This document shows, one piece after another, positions 22,310-32,924 of a stretch of DNA of 64,000 bases. The notes under the pieces were generated by a model. The model did not search any database. It worked only from the letters and a program-made list of their open reading frames with translations, and was not told the origin of the DNA. The translations under genes and the position numbers were made by a program. This DNA is from Dolomedes plantarius (taxonomy: Eukaryota > Arthropoda > Arachnida > Araneae > Dolomedidae). The stretch lies in the NCBI GenBank assembly GCA_907164885.2, contig OU015490.1:206813981-206877980 (forward strand), read 5' to 3'. Each line of letters opens with the position of its first letter. The first letter of the stretch is position 1.

Positions 22310-23770
22310 AGCTGAAGTACCCGGCGTTGCCCGGAATTTTAAGAAGGTTGTTAACCAAAATCAATTTAAAAACTTAACACAGTATAAATTACATAGCCAA
22401 AAAAAATGTGAAATGTTATACATATCTCAGTATTTGGTAAATGCAGTCTTTCATCATTGTACCACTAAAAGCTGTAAAGTAAAAATGTCAAATTGTGGAA
22501 TGTTTATTAACCAAAATCAATTTAAAAACTTAACACAGTATAAATTACATAGCCAAAAAAAAGCATGTGAAATGTTATACATATCTCAGTATTTTGGTAG
22601 ATGCAGTCTTTCATCACTGTACCACTAAAACTGTAAAGTAAAAATGTCAAATTGTGGAATGTTTGTTAACCAAAATCAATTTAAAAACTAAACACAGTAT
22701 AAATAACATAGAAAAATAAGCATGTGAAATGTTATACACCCAAATAATAAAAAAAAAATCCAATATAAAAATATATAAATTTATAATTAACTCCTCAGAA
22801 TTCATCTAGATTTAACCTTTCATCTTCGGAGCAAAAGAAGCTGAAAAGTAAAACATAAAATATATACATTTATAATAAACCACTAAAAGCTGAAAAGGAA
22901 AAATGTCAAATTGTCTCTTGGAAAGTTAAGAGTTTTAAAAAGTAAGCTGAAAAGTAAAAATGTCATTTTGTCGAATGTTTGCTAAACAAAATTGATTAAA
23001 AAGTATACACAGCATAAATAACATTTAAAAAAAACATGTGAAATGTTATACACATCTCAGAATTTTAGTAGATTCAGCCTTTCATTTTTCAAGTTTAAAT
23101 TAAAAATGGCAAATTGTCTAATGTTTGTTAACAAAAATTAATTTAAAAACTAAACACAGTATAAATAACATAGATTAATAACAGTATAAATATCATAAAA
23201 TATATACATTTATAATAAATCACTAAACGCTAAAAGTAAAAATGTCTAATTGTCCATATAGATACCTCTATAAATGCAGGATTTTGTAGCCAAAAAAAAT
23301 ATATAATAAAGTATTAAAGTATTGGTAAAGGCACTGACTGATGAAAAAATTAACAGAAATCTGCAATTTGGGCTACACGCACCATAAATGCAAGATTCTG
23401 TACAATAATAGAAACATCCTGTCTTATTAAACTCCATATAAATCTCTGTTCAATTAAACTGATCCAAATATTATCTCAAGTACCTTCATAAACTATGTTT
23501 CTCGTTCTTGATTCGGGGTTCAATATGAATGTTTGTTAACCAAAGTCAACTTAAAAACTAAACACAGTATAAATAACATAGGGGAAAAAACTTGTGAAAT
23601 GTTATACACATCTCAGAATTTAGATAGATTCAGCCTTTCATCACTAAAAGCTGAAAAGTAAAAAGGTCAAATTGTCTTTTGCCTTGTGAACTCTGCATGA
23701 AAAATTAAACACAGTATAAATAACATAGTATAAAAAAAAAGGGATTGGAAATGTCATACACATCAATACT
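22310..23770 (+). repeat. Repeat block starting ACTAGCTGAAGTACCCGG with ~158-bp tandem units
   Basis: After the TA tract the sequence CTAGCTGAAGTACCCGGCGT then TGCCCGGAATTTT begins a repeat of a type I recall as widely dispersed next to TA tracts in arthropod genomes. Units starting GTTAACCAAAATCAATTTAA recur at about 22350, 22508 and 22666. More diverged copies follow near 22980, 23126 and 23530. Each includes CACAGTATAAATAACATAG and GTGAAATGTTATACACATCT. One or two units of the second array (see 24695-25040) are embedded at 23250-23440. Confidence 0.8.
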
Positions 23771-23774
23771 AAAA

Positions 23775-24560
23775 CACAACGAATAAATTTTGGTTCTAAT
23801 TTGACTCTTAGTGTGCTTCACTCTTGAAAATAGTTGTTTACAGATGTATGTGCTTCCAAACGTTGATGACCAGAATAACGCTTAACTATGCAGTGAAGGA
23901 TATTTATATCTGGGCAGGTATGATTTATGAGTAAAACAATGAGATTCGATTGAATTTCTCTTTAAGTTAGATGTCAGATTGCAACTCTATGCATTCCATT
24001 TGACAATTCGCTAGCATTATATCTATATCGACTGTAAATAGAGTATAAAACATGCAAAAAAAAAAATTGTTTATTTTCCCCAAAGTCCTGAAATCAATTT
24101 TAAATTCGTGTACTAAATCGGAAAGTAGGGCTGCATATTTTGTAAATTTTTAGAATTGTGCTTGGTCAGTGTCTCGAAACGCAAAAAAATTTTAACATTT
24201 TAATTTGGCTTGCCAGAATTTCAACTTCATGGATTTTGCACTGAAGTAAAATCCATGAAGTGATGGGTGTTTAAGTCATTTAAATGGGTATTCAGATCTA
24301 TCTAAATCTGCAAGCCAGTTATCATAAAGTTCGGCACAGATTACGTTTCAATGTCATAAACAATTTGATATCATCAAGTAGGCTATAAAACCTTTTTAAT
24401 ATTTTCTCCACTGAGCTACCTTATTTCTTAAAAGTATTGCCATATCAGCATCCAAGCTTTTAAGAAATTCCTGAAACTGGCTATGAGTCAATCCCCAATC
24501 CTTCATAAAATTCACCATTTTGAAGATAATTTGCATAACATGGTCCATTTGTTTCTTTTC
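23775..24560 (-). pseudogene. hAT transposase relic (GTF2IRD2-like)
   Basis: On the minus strand, from about 24550 downward, fragments of a hAT transposase of the GTF2IRD2 type are legible in several frames. These are LTHSQFQEFLKSLDADMAIL, then NWLADLDRSEYPF, MKLKFWQAKLKC, NFFAFRDTDQAQF, KFTKYAALLSDLVHEFKIDF, YPSLHSALFWSSTFGSTYI and CKQLFSRVKHTKSQIRTKI. The last is the C-terminal dimerisation motif. Stops and frameshifts are frequent. The RNase H-like core upstream is truncated. A hAT terminus lies at 24660-24686, on the side expected for the 5' end, which supports an internally deleted copy. Confidence 0.75.
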
Positions 24561-24644
24561 CGCATTATATTTATATCAAGGCAGGCTATTAATTTTTTTT
24601 TCACTTTGAGCTCTCTCTCACTAACACTCTGGGCCTCACTAACA

Positions 24645-24686
24645 CTTGCTTTGAGCCGCATGCGGCCCACGGGCTGGACACCCCTG
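24645..24686 (-). other. hAT terminal inverted-repeat-like end
   Basis: The reverse complement starts CAGGGGTGTCCAGCCCGTGG followed by GCCGCATGCGGCTC, the classical hAT end. The outer boundary is at 24686. The matching end and an 8-bp duplication were not found. Confidence 0.7.
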
Positions 24687-24694
24687 TATTAAAA

Positions 24695-25040
24695 TATAGG
24701 TAAAAGACCCTGACAAATGTAAAAATTAATAAAAATCTGCAATTCGGGCTCCACACACCATAAATGCAAGATTCTGTAGCAATAAACATCTCCATAATTA
24801 ATATCTGCATAATAAATGTCTCCATAAATGCAAGATTTTGTAGCAAAAATATTAAGTATAGCTAGAGGCATTGACAAACAAAAAAAATATAATAGAAATC
24901 TGCAATTAAGAGTTCCACGCACACTAAATGCAAGATACTTTAGAAAGAAAAAAAATAAAGTATAGGTAGAAGCCACTGACAAACGTAAAAATTAATAGAA
25001 ATTTGCAATTAGGGCTCCGCGCACCATAAATGGAAGATCA
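24695..25040 (+). repeat. Tandem array, ~70-115-bp units with ATAAATGCAAGATTCTGTAG
   Basis: About four units share ATTAATAGAAATCTGCAATT, GGGCTCCACGCACC and ATAAATGCAAGATTCTGTAG. Related units occur at 23250-23440 in the same orientation, so the hAT relic sits between two parts of the array. Confidence 0.75.
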
Positions 25041-25684
25041 GTTGTTTTCAAACAACTAATATAACCAAACATGTTATTTTTCACATATTCCTTAATATAA
25101 TAGTTATGTTCAAAGGGTCACAATTAGAGATGAAGCTAAACGTAAGAGCAACGTATGGTTAAACATATATAATATGGTGAGCAAAGTTTTCAGTTTGTTA
25201 TTCTATTCTCCGCTGTTTTGAAGGGACGATGCATTAATTTTAAATGTATTCAACTTGAATTTAAGTAAATGAAAAGTGAATCTAATAATATAAAAAATTA
25301 GACTATATTTAGTTACATTAAAATGAAATATGTTAATCATTTGACAATATTAAACCAGTTTAGGTATATTATAATGTAAAAAAAATAGTTATTACATATT
25401 AAATATATTTCCAGGAGGGTGGATATTGTTCCGAGTTCAAGACATTTACTGCAAAAAGCTATAGTACTAATAATGTATAATGAGAATCTATAAGTTGGAC
25501 ACATTTCTAAAGAATTGGAACCATGAGGAGAATTTAACTTAAAAGGATTCGAATGTAAACATATTAATATTTTGAAAAATATATTTCCTTTGAAGCATTC
25601 AGCTTTTAACATGTTTTTTTAACAAAAGGACTAACAATAAATACAATAAATATATTTCTATTTTACGGGGCAAAACATATATCT
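25041..25684. other. Intergenic, nothing recognised
   Basis: AT-rich sequence without coding or RNA signals. Confidence 0.4.
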
Positions 25685-27520
25685 ATCTATATAAATAAAG
25701 TAAAGTGTCTATGTATGTATGTAACGTATACAAATCTACATTTCTTGACGAATCTGGTTGAAACTTGGTATACTTATGTTTTGAAGCCTTAAGATAATTA
25801 ATTCTAAGATAAGTTTGGAAGCTTTAAAATAATTCTAAATAAATACAGTTTTTAAATAATATTTCATCTCCAGACGATGGAATCAATCATTCCTAAGAAC
25901 TGCGCATGCACACCCACTATATGTTAATTCTAGATGTCCAAGGTAAGTGACGCATGGATTTGTTATTTCGTAGTTATTTGGAGGAATTTAAAGTTAATTT
26001 TCTAATATTACTCCTTTAGTTTTCTTTTTTTTCATTAATCCTTTTCAACCGGGTTAATTCCCAATATACGGATTACTGTTGAAACTCTTTCACTTTTTTT
26101 TGTATTGCTAGGAAATTATGTTATAATTGGATATTTCTGAAGGGCAGTGAAATATAATTATGTTATATTTACTTTTCTATTTTACATTTAGTTAATTTTC
26201 TAATTTTTCATAAATTAATAGTTATTATCCATTAAATATTATTTCAATGGGATAGTGAAGTGGAATTTGAACTATCTGTCATATTTTGTTTAATTTAGTT
26301 ACTTTATTTGAATATTCTTTCTTTTTATGCTTCTGTCTACAACTCTTTGAAATATTTCTGTGATATAATTGTAGTTTTTTTTTTATTTTGGGCTGTTTTA
26401 TAAGGAAAGGAATGACGAATTGGGGAAATTTCATATTAGAACATAAAATTGCGTGTATTATTTTGCATTTTAAAATTTTCTCTTAGATTGTAGGCCATTT
26501 TGAAGAAAACTGTCATATGTATCATGAGTAAGAAGGAAATTAAAATATTAGCATTAGGATTTGTGGAGAGTGATAGGCGTTTTAGCTAAATTTTAGATTA
26601 ATATTCTACGTTCGGAGTCAATTTTTCAAAAAAAAAATCATTTTTAAAGATTTTTTTGGTCTTTATGGTAAAATAGCACTACTTTATTTGAATATTCTTT
26701 CTTTTTATGTTTCTGTCCACAACTCTTTCCAATATTTCTGTGATATAATTGTAGTTTTTTTATTTTGTGATATTTTTATAAGGAAAGGAATGACAAATTG
26801 GAGAAAATTTTCATATTAGAACATAAAATTGCGTGTATTATTTTTGCATTTTAAAATTTTCTCTTAGATTGTAGGTCATTTTGAAGATAACTGTCATATG
26901 TATCATGTCTGAGAAGAAAATTAAAATCTTAGCATTAGGATTTTGTGGAGAGTGATAGACGTTTTAGCTAAATAAAAACCTTTAAATAATCATTTTTTAC
27001 AACAACAAATGGAATAGCTAAACACGGACATAGTTAACCGTAAATAAATCGCAAAACTGTGCTTAAGTTTAGACTGATTCTTTTTAGTTAAGTTATACTA
27101 ATTTTTATGTTTTTAAAAGTACATCGTGAATTATAAAATTAAGAACAATATAAATACAGTATACTAAACATTCTGAAGTACAAACACAATATGTAAAATA
27201 CCTAATAACCACATTTCAGAAAGTAAATAATCGCAAGTTAACAACAATATTCAATGCGTTTATTTACCTTGTAACATCTAGGTGCGCATGCGCAGTTTTT
27301 ATAAATGATTGATTCCAACGCCTTGAGATGAAATATTATTTAAAAACTGTATTTTATATATAAGCATTTTAAAGCTTCCAACTTGATATTAGAACTATCT
27401 CCAGGCTTCAAAACATAAGTACACGAGGTTTCAATCAGATTCGTCAAGAAATGTAGATTTGTATACGTTACATACATACATACATACATAGAGACACTCT
27501 GCTTTATTTATATAGATATA
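25685..27520. mobile_element. Long-TIR element without a recognisable transposase
   Basis: Sequence from 25685 (TATCTATATAAATAAAG...GTGTCTATGTATGTATGT) and the reverse complement from 27520 correspond over about 230 bp. Both include GTATACAAATCTACATTTCT, TTGACGAATCTG, TTTTGAAGCC and CTGCGCATGC. The element is about 1.84 kb and its interior is AT-rich with no ORF. A 380-bp-period direct duplication lies in the middle. It may be a non-autonomous DNA transposon of unknown superfamily. Confidence 0.7.
26301..26978 (+). repeat. Internal direct duplication (two ~296-bp copies, 380-bp period)
   Basis: ACTTTATTTGAATATTCTTT at 26301 recurs at 26681. The copies stay parallel through GTGATATAATTGTAG, GGAAAGGAATGAC and GTGGAGAGTGATAG to TTTTAGCTAAAT near 26596 and 26978. 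Confidence 0.85.
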
Positions 27521-27525
27521 TATAA

Positions 27526-27607
<82 letters not shown>
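27521..27607. repeat. (TA)n microsatellite
   Basis: Nearly pure TA run linking the long-TIR element and the next transposon. Confidence 0.95.
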
Positions 27608-27609
<2 letters not shown>

Positions 27610-29210
27610 GGGTGCGTCATATATTCATGCAACTTCAAAAATTCATAATAAAAGAAATAATGCTCGGGAAAATTTTCCATTTGCGTCAATATGATCAGAG
27701 GGATTTTGGATTTTTTTTTCATGTAAAAAAAAAAAAGTTTCCAAAAAATAACCGAAAGAGGGCGCTCACACGTCCTACTCAGGCCGTTTATGCAAATCAG
27801 GCAATCAATAAAACACCTGGTTTGGAAATGGATCGGTCATTCGAAGCCGGCAGCATGCTTTCTTTACCAGATCTAGTGTTGGTTGTTAAACTTTTCTACA
27901 AGAATGGTGAATCCCCAACTGTTGCATTGTGAAAGTTTCGCACGGAGAAAGGATTGAAGTCGCGAAAAAGGCCTATTTCATTGAATGGGATACTGAATTT
28001 AGTACGACGATTTGAGGAAGCGGGGAGTTTGGAGGATCGTCCACGAATTGGCAGACCATCCTTGAGCGCGGACGGCGTCCATGTTGTACAAAGTTCCATG
28101 GAAATTTGACAGCCGAGACATCAACGGGAAGTAGCAGTGCTCGTGAAGCTGGGAGAAGAACGGGGATTCCGTAACCGACGATTCGATGTATTCTGCACGG
28201 AATGTTGAATCTGTATCCGTACAAAATCCATGCACTTCACCAGTTATTATCGGCTGATACAGATGCAAGACAAATCTTTCCTACATGGGCTCTGGCACAA
28301 ACGGAAAGTAACCCCACATTGGTTGCTGAATGTCATGTGGACGGATGAAGCCCACTTTTCACTGCATGGTCAAGTTAATAATCAAAGCAGTCGTATCTGG
28401 GCGACTTCAAACCCCCGTGAGTATCTAAACGGGCCACTACATTATCCTCGTGTGACTTTTTGGTGCGGTTTCACCGCGTCTTTTAATATGAGCCCTTTCT
28501 TTTTTGATGAGCCTTGTCCTGTAGTCGGGTGGAAAAACCTGTACAGTCACTGCGGCACGGTATCTTACGCTTTTGCGTGACCACGTTAAGCCTGCATTGC
28601 AGGAAAGACATGCGTTACCTGCTGTCACATTCATGCAAGATGGTGCGCCGCCCCACATTTTACGTGATTTCAAGACGTCCCTGTTGGAATCTGTCACAGA
28701 AGACCGAGTGATAAGTCGAGGTTGTAAGGTTCAGTGGCCCTCACAATCACCAGACTTGAACCCGGCGGATTTTTGGTTGTGGGGATACTTAAAATCTCGT
28801 GTGTACCGGGATTCCCCAACCACTTTGGTGGAACTGAAAATGCTATTCGACAGACAGTCGCTGCCATCGATGGCGACATGCTACACTCCGCTGTAAAGGG
28901 CGTAGTGATGCGCCTCACTTGCCTATTACCTTGTGTTGGTGGTAATGTTGAACATCTATTACTTTAAAATAAATGCACAGTCTCAAGTTATTGTGATATG
29001 TTTGATTTTCTGCTTGTGTTGCCTGATTTGCATAAAACGTCTCATTATGACGTGTGAGCGCCCTCTTTCGGTTACTTTTGGCATTTTTTTTTTTAACATG
29101 GAAAAAATCCAAAATCCCTCTGATCATATTGGCGCAAAAAGAAAAATTTTCCGCGCATTATTTCTTTTTTCATGAATTTTTGAAGTTTGCACGAATTATG
29201 ACGCACCCGG
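27608..29210 (+). mobile_element. Mariner/Tc-like element A with ~185-bp TIRs
   Basis: The left end CCGGGTGCGTCATATATTCA and the reverse complement of the right end (CCGGGTGCGTCATAATTCGT) agree over roughly 185 bp, through AAAGAGGGCGCTCACACGTC and TTTATGCAAATCAGGCAA. TA flanks both ends. The element is 1603 bp with a plus-strand transposase relic. Confidence 0.88.
27828..28967 (+). pseudogene. Mariner/Tc-like transposase of element A, broken
   Basis: The reading starts at ATG 27828 (MDRSFEAGSMLSLPDLVLVV, then KLFYKNGESPTVAL). A stop follows, then KFRTEKGLKSRKRP and further HTH-like sequence. Later blocks in shifting frames show the first catalytic WTDEAHFSLHGQVN, NPREYL, VTFWCGFTASFN and PCPVVGWKNLYS. 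Next come HALPAVTFMQDGAPPH with the second aspartate, VISRGCKVQWPSQSPDLNPA and DFWLWGYLKSRVY with the third. It ends VGGNVEHLLL at 28967. I count 42 residues between the second and third aspartates, longer than Tc1 (34) or classic mariner (34). Several frameshifts and stops make it non-functional. Element B next door encodes a relative. Confidence 0.85.
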
Positions 29211-29222
29211 TATATATATATA
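29211..29222. repeat. (TA)6 linker between elements A and B
   Basis: Twelve bases of TA separate the two transposon ends. Together they form the perfect palindrome ACCCGG-(TA)6-CCGGGT. Confidence 0.95.
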
Positions 29223-31019
29223 CCGGGTGGACATAATTAAACTGACAGTGATCACAGTGTTCTGTAGCGCGATCTATTTGCGAGAATGACGCCACATTTT
29301 GTAGAAAGATTAAACAAGACGGGGGACAAAGGATTCCGCGGAAAAATAAATTAGTTCCAAAGTTACCGCTAGGGGAAAATTGGCGCTGTGTAATAGAAAA
29401 TAGAGTGTTAACAAATGCAAATCAATACGGAAATTACCTTTTATTTTGCATTCAAATGATGTTCAATGTGGCTGCCGTGTTGTGGACCACATATTGCATT
29501 CTGTGCACAGTATGCACAACAGCAGAAAGTAACATGTCTGCAGGAATCTCCCGTACAGTCCGTGATATGTTATACTTCAACGTAGCCAGGTCCTGGACCA
29601 CTCCTTGATAGACCTTGGACTTAAGGTAACCCCATAGCCAGAAGTCGCATGGGTAAGATCAGGCGACCGAGGTGGCCATGCAGTTGGAAAGTAGCGGCTA
29701 ATGACTCTTTCTGTTGTGAATTTCTGTCGTAGCAGCTGTTGCACCCGTATAGGCAACGTGTGGAGGGGCTCCATCTTGCATGAAAATGATTTTCCCCCAG
29801 GCATTGTCTTTGCTGAAGTGCCGGAATGACAAAGCTGTTCAACATGTGGCGATATTTCTCTCCGGTAACAGAACAGGTTTCCGGTCCTGTCGGGGTAATG
29901 TTCTCATAGAAGAATGGACCTACGATAAATTCCGCTGTGATCCCACACCAAACAGTTACCTTTGGTGAATGTAAGGGAATTTCTGTGACTGCATGTGGTG
30001 ATTTGTCATCCGAAATTCGGCAGTTCTGGGTATTCCACAGTTCCATGCAGGTAAAAGTGGGCCTCGTCTCCCCATAAGATTTTCCACGGCCAAGCATCAT
30101 CCACCTCCATTCTGGCAAGAAAGGTGAAAGCAAAAGTCAATCGCTTATCATGGTCGGGGTACAGTAACTCCTGTACACGGCTGATCTTGTACGGATAGAA
30201 GTTGATAATCTTTCGTAAGATTTTCCATACCGTACTGTAAGGCATATCCATATTCCGAGCTAATCCACGAGCGCTAGAGGTGGCAGCAATATTGTCTGGT
30301 CCACTGTCAACAATCGCCGTGGCAACTACTTCGATTGTATCCTATGGTACAGGTTTTCGTCCTCTGCCTGACTGAACCTCCAGAGAACCTGTTTTCTCAA
30401 ACGTCGCAACCCTTGCTTTAGCCCATTCACTGACACAGGACCGTTACCTTTACGCATTTTTTTGTGGCGTTCGGAAAGCCCGAAGAGCGGCTGACGCGTT
30501 GCACTGCTTGTGGTAAAAGAATTTGACCAGTAACACACGCTCGACTAAAGAAGGAGACATTGCACATAAACTTTCAATCCGATTGATTCGAAACGTAACA
30601 CATTGCCTTTTAAAACCCAAGCAGCTGGCACTGTGCCAATGGATGTAACGTGAAATTTGAATAAAAAACTTCTTCTTCTGCACAGCGTACGTGATATTGC
30701 AGATCACGAGACTTTATCGGTGTTTATGTAGATTTTACACTTTTTTAAAAGTGTTGCCATATTGCACTTGAACTAAATAAGAAAATGTGCATAATAAAGG
30801 TAATTTTATTCCGTATTAATTTGCATTTGTTAACACTCTATTTTCTATTACACAGCGCCAAATATTCCCCTAGCGGTGACTTTTGGAACTAATTTATGTT
30901 TCGCGGAATCCTCCGTCCCCCGTCTTGTTTAATTTTCCTACAAAATGTGGCGTCATTCTCGCAAATAGATCGCGCTACAGAACACTGTGAGCACTGTCAG
31001 TTTAAATTATGGCCACCCA

Positions 31020-31020
<1 letters not shown>
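29223..31020 (-). mobile_element. Mariner/Tc-like element B with ~225-bp TIRs
   Basis: The left end CCGGGTGGACATAATTAAAC and the reverse complement of the right end (CTGGGTGGCCATAATTTAAA) correspond over about 225 bp, including GTTCTGTAGCGCGATCTATT and AAACAAGACGGGGGAC. TA flanks both sides. The length is 1798 bp, with a minus-strand transposase relic of the same broad family as element A. Confidence 0.9.
29452..30560 (-). pseudogene. Mariner/Tc-like transposase of element B, broken
   Basis: From the ATG at 30560 the minus strand reads MSPSLVERVLLVKFFYHKQC, NASAALRAFR, then after frame changes WKILWGDEAHFYLHGTVEYP with the first catalytic aspartate, VTVWCGITAEFIVGPFFYEN, RHMLNSFVIPALQQRQCLG, IIFMQDGAPPHVA with the second, SPDLT and CDFWLWGYLKSKVYQG with the third, and MQYVVHNTAATLNII to the stop at 29452. 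One missing base in the SPDLTPCDF codons shifts that motif out of frame, and several other frameshifts are present. WGDEAHF, MQDGAPPH and DFWLWGYLKS are shared with element A. Confidence 0.86.

Positions 31021-31092
<72 letters not shown>
31021..31092. repeat. (TA)n microsatellite
   Basis: TA run of about 70 bp between element B and the next mariner. Confidence 0.95.
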
Positions 31093-31095
<3 letters not shown>

Positions 31096-31100
31096 ATATA

Positions 31101-32280
31101 GAAAGACTGTTCACACATTTTTTAGACCATGTATATTGTATTCACAAAACTAAATTACATAAAATTCTTTTGTTTTAAATATTCTATTTGACATCCCTTA
31201 TTTTGAACTAACTTTCGACACCGCAATTTCCAGGATAATAATGCCTTTTGAAGTGTCAGAAAAGGTATTCTATCTCATTCCTCCTGAACAGCTTTCCAGA
31301 GTCCTGTAAGGGTTTGGGACGTCGTTTGGATAATGCAGATTTTAAAAGTCCGAAAGCACAAAAATCCATAGGTGATACATCGGGAGATTTAGTAGGGATA
31401 TCAGTGAAAGGTATGGCCTTGATACCAGTTTTTGTTTCCATTTCATTTAGGAAATTTACAGTCGATTTTGATGTGTGACTGCTAGCTTTTATCTTGCTTC
31501 TTATTTTATCTTGCCATTATAAGAAAAACCAGCAACAATCATGAATCCCTTAGAAAAACTTTCTTTCGGTTCTTTGAACCATGTACTAAATTTTTTCTCC
31601 CCTTTTATGATAATAAATGGCTCTATTTTTGTTGCAATCATTTAAATACACCCATGATTCATCTATTGTGACAATTGTTTTCATTTTTCTTGGATAAGTG
31701 TTTCTCATATAGAATTCTGCAGCGGTCCTGCGTTCAGAGATATGATTTGGAAGAAGACGATGCACATTGCGTTTTTTCGCTTTCTTAAGATTTAAATCAA
31801 CGTTTATCATTTTGTTTACAGTGGACACCGAGCATTTTAATGATTTTGCAACTGTCCTTTGATTAGGGGGATTTTCTTTTAACATTAAACAACGTACCTT
31901 TGCAATAGTCGAAGATGTCCGTTTTTTCCTTGGATACTTGTTTGGAATTTTTGTCCCATTTGAGGCTCCAATTTGACGTTTTTTTTCCTTTCTTGTTGAC
32001 GATATTACTTATCGGCGCTTTAGATATCACAAAACCATGACTCTCACTTCGTTTTTGGATAACGGAGTATGCATATTTCTCTTCGGAAAGAGCATAAATG
32101 TAGCCTTCGACCCACTGCTTTGTTAAAAAACGCCATTTTGAATAAAAACAAAACTTTCAAACTGCGGACGATAATTTTGACTTTTAAAAACATAGTACAA
32201 TTGTAATTATTTCTTTTGCAGCAAACAATTTTTTATTACCGCTTACCAAAATCGTCTAAAAAATGTGCGAACAGCCTCTG
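31101..32280 (-). mobile_element. DD41D-type mariner, copy 1 (internally shortened)
   Basis: The right end read inward (CAGAGGCTGTTCGCACATTT) matches the left end (GAAAGACTGTTCACACATTT) imperfectly. Both flanks are TA arrays. It is about 1180 bp, some 125 bp shorter than the copy at 48902-50207, because the segment encoding the second aspartate is deleted. Confidence 0.85.
31155..32136 (-). pseudogene. DD41D-type mariner transposase, copy 1, deleted and frameshifted
   Basis: The frame opens with the ATG at 32136 and is the same gene as at 48956-50063. Legible parts are the HTH region with MLKENPPNQRTVAKSLKCS then VSTVNKMINVDLNLKKAKK, the first catalytic TIVTIDESWVYLNDCNKNR, and the C-terminal TKSPDVSPMDFCAFGLLKSA and LSKRRPK. 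Compared with copy 2, about 125 bp around the HQDKASSHTSKS motif is missing (join near 31495-31515), removing the second catalytic aspartate. The protein is dead. The two copies stay close enough elsewhere to be recent relatives. Confidence 0.85.
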
Positions 32281-32363
<83 letters not shown>

Positions 32364-32390
32364 TTGTTTGTGTGTGTGTGTATGTGTGTG
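32281..32390. repeat. (TA)n-(TG)n compound microsatellite
   Basis: A short TA run passes into TG repeats with regular TTTG interruptions. Confidence 0.95.
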
Positions 32391-32399
32391 ATAATATTA

Positions 32400-32686
32400 T
32401 TAACAACCTATAATAGCCCATTCTGAGCTTTATCTGTGTCCTGGTAACCCCTTTTTCTACTCTTTGGCGAAACGCCTCGCCGTTCCACACACTACCTTCC
32501 TCCGCCAATTCTGGCAACCTCTCAGAGCTAATTGTTTTTTGGCGTTTGAACGAATAGGCGCTGGACTGGCTCGATGCGGATAAGATGTGTTGCTGATCTC
32601 ATGGAATAAATTATTTTCTTCATGATTCAAACTTTCATTATTTCGTCTTCGATTGTGTTTCTTCATGAGATCACTCAATTCGGGTC

Positions 32687-32689
<3 letters not shown>
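32400..32689 (-). other. GC-richer island between two microsatellites, unidentified
   Basis: The minus strand has two overlapping open stretches. One reads NNESLNHEENNLFHEISNTS then YPHRASPAPIRSNAKK; the other reads LAEEGSVWNGEAFRQRVEKG. Composition suggests former coding or mobile-element sequence. I do not recognise the family. Confidence 0.35.

Positions 32690-32741
<52 letters not shown>
32690..32741. repeat. (TA)n microsatellite
   Basis: TA run of about 50 bp. Confidence 0.95.
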
Positions 32742-32745
<4 letters not shown>

Positions 32746-32924
32746 ACATTTTGATGCATTTTGGTACTTTTCTGTTTAACTGCTTACTGCTTGTCCAAGC
32801 CATACAGACTGGATTTGGCGTGCTGCCAAAATTATAACTCGCGAGATCGGAACTACGGACGATTTTATCGTCTGAAATACTGCTTTCCGAAAGAATGTTA
32901 TGAAGAAACGTAATCGTACATTAA

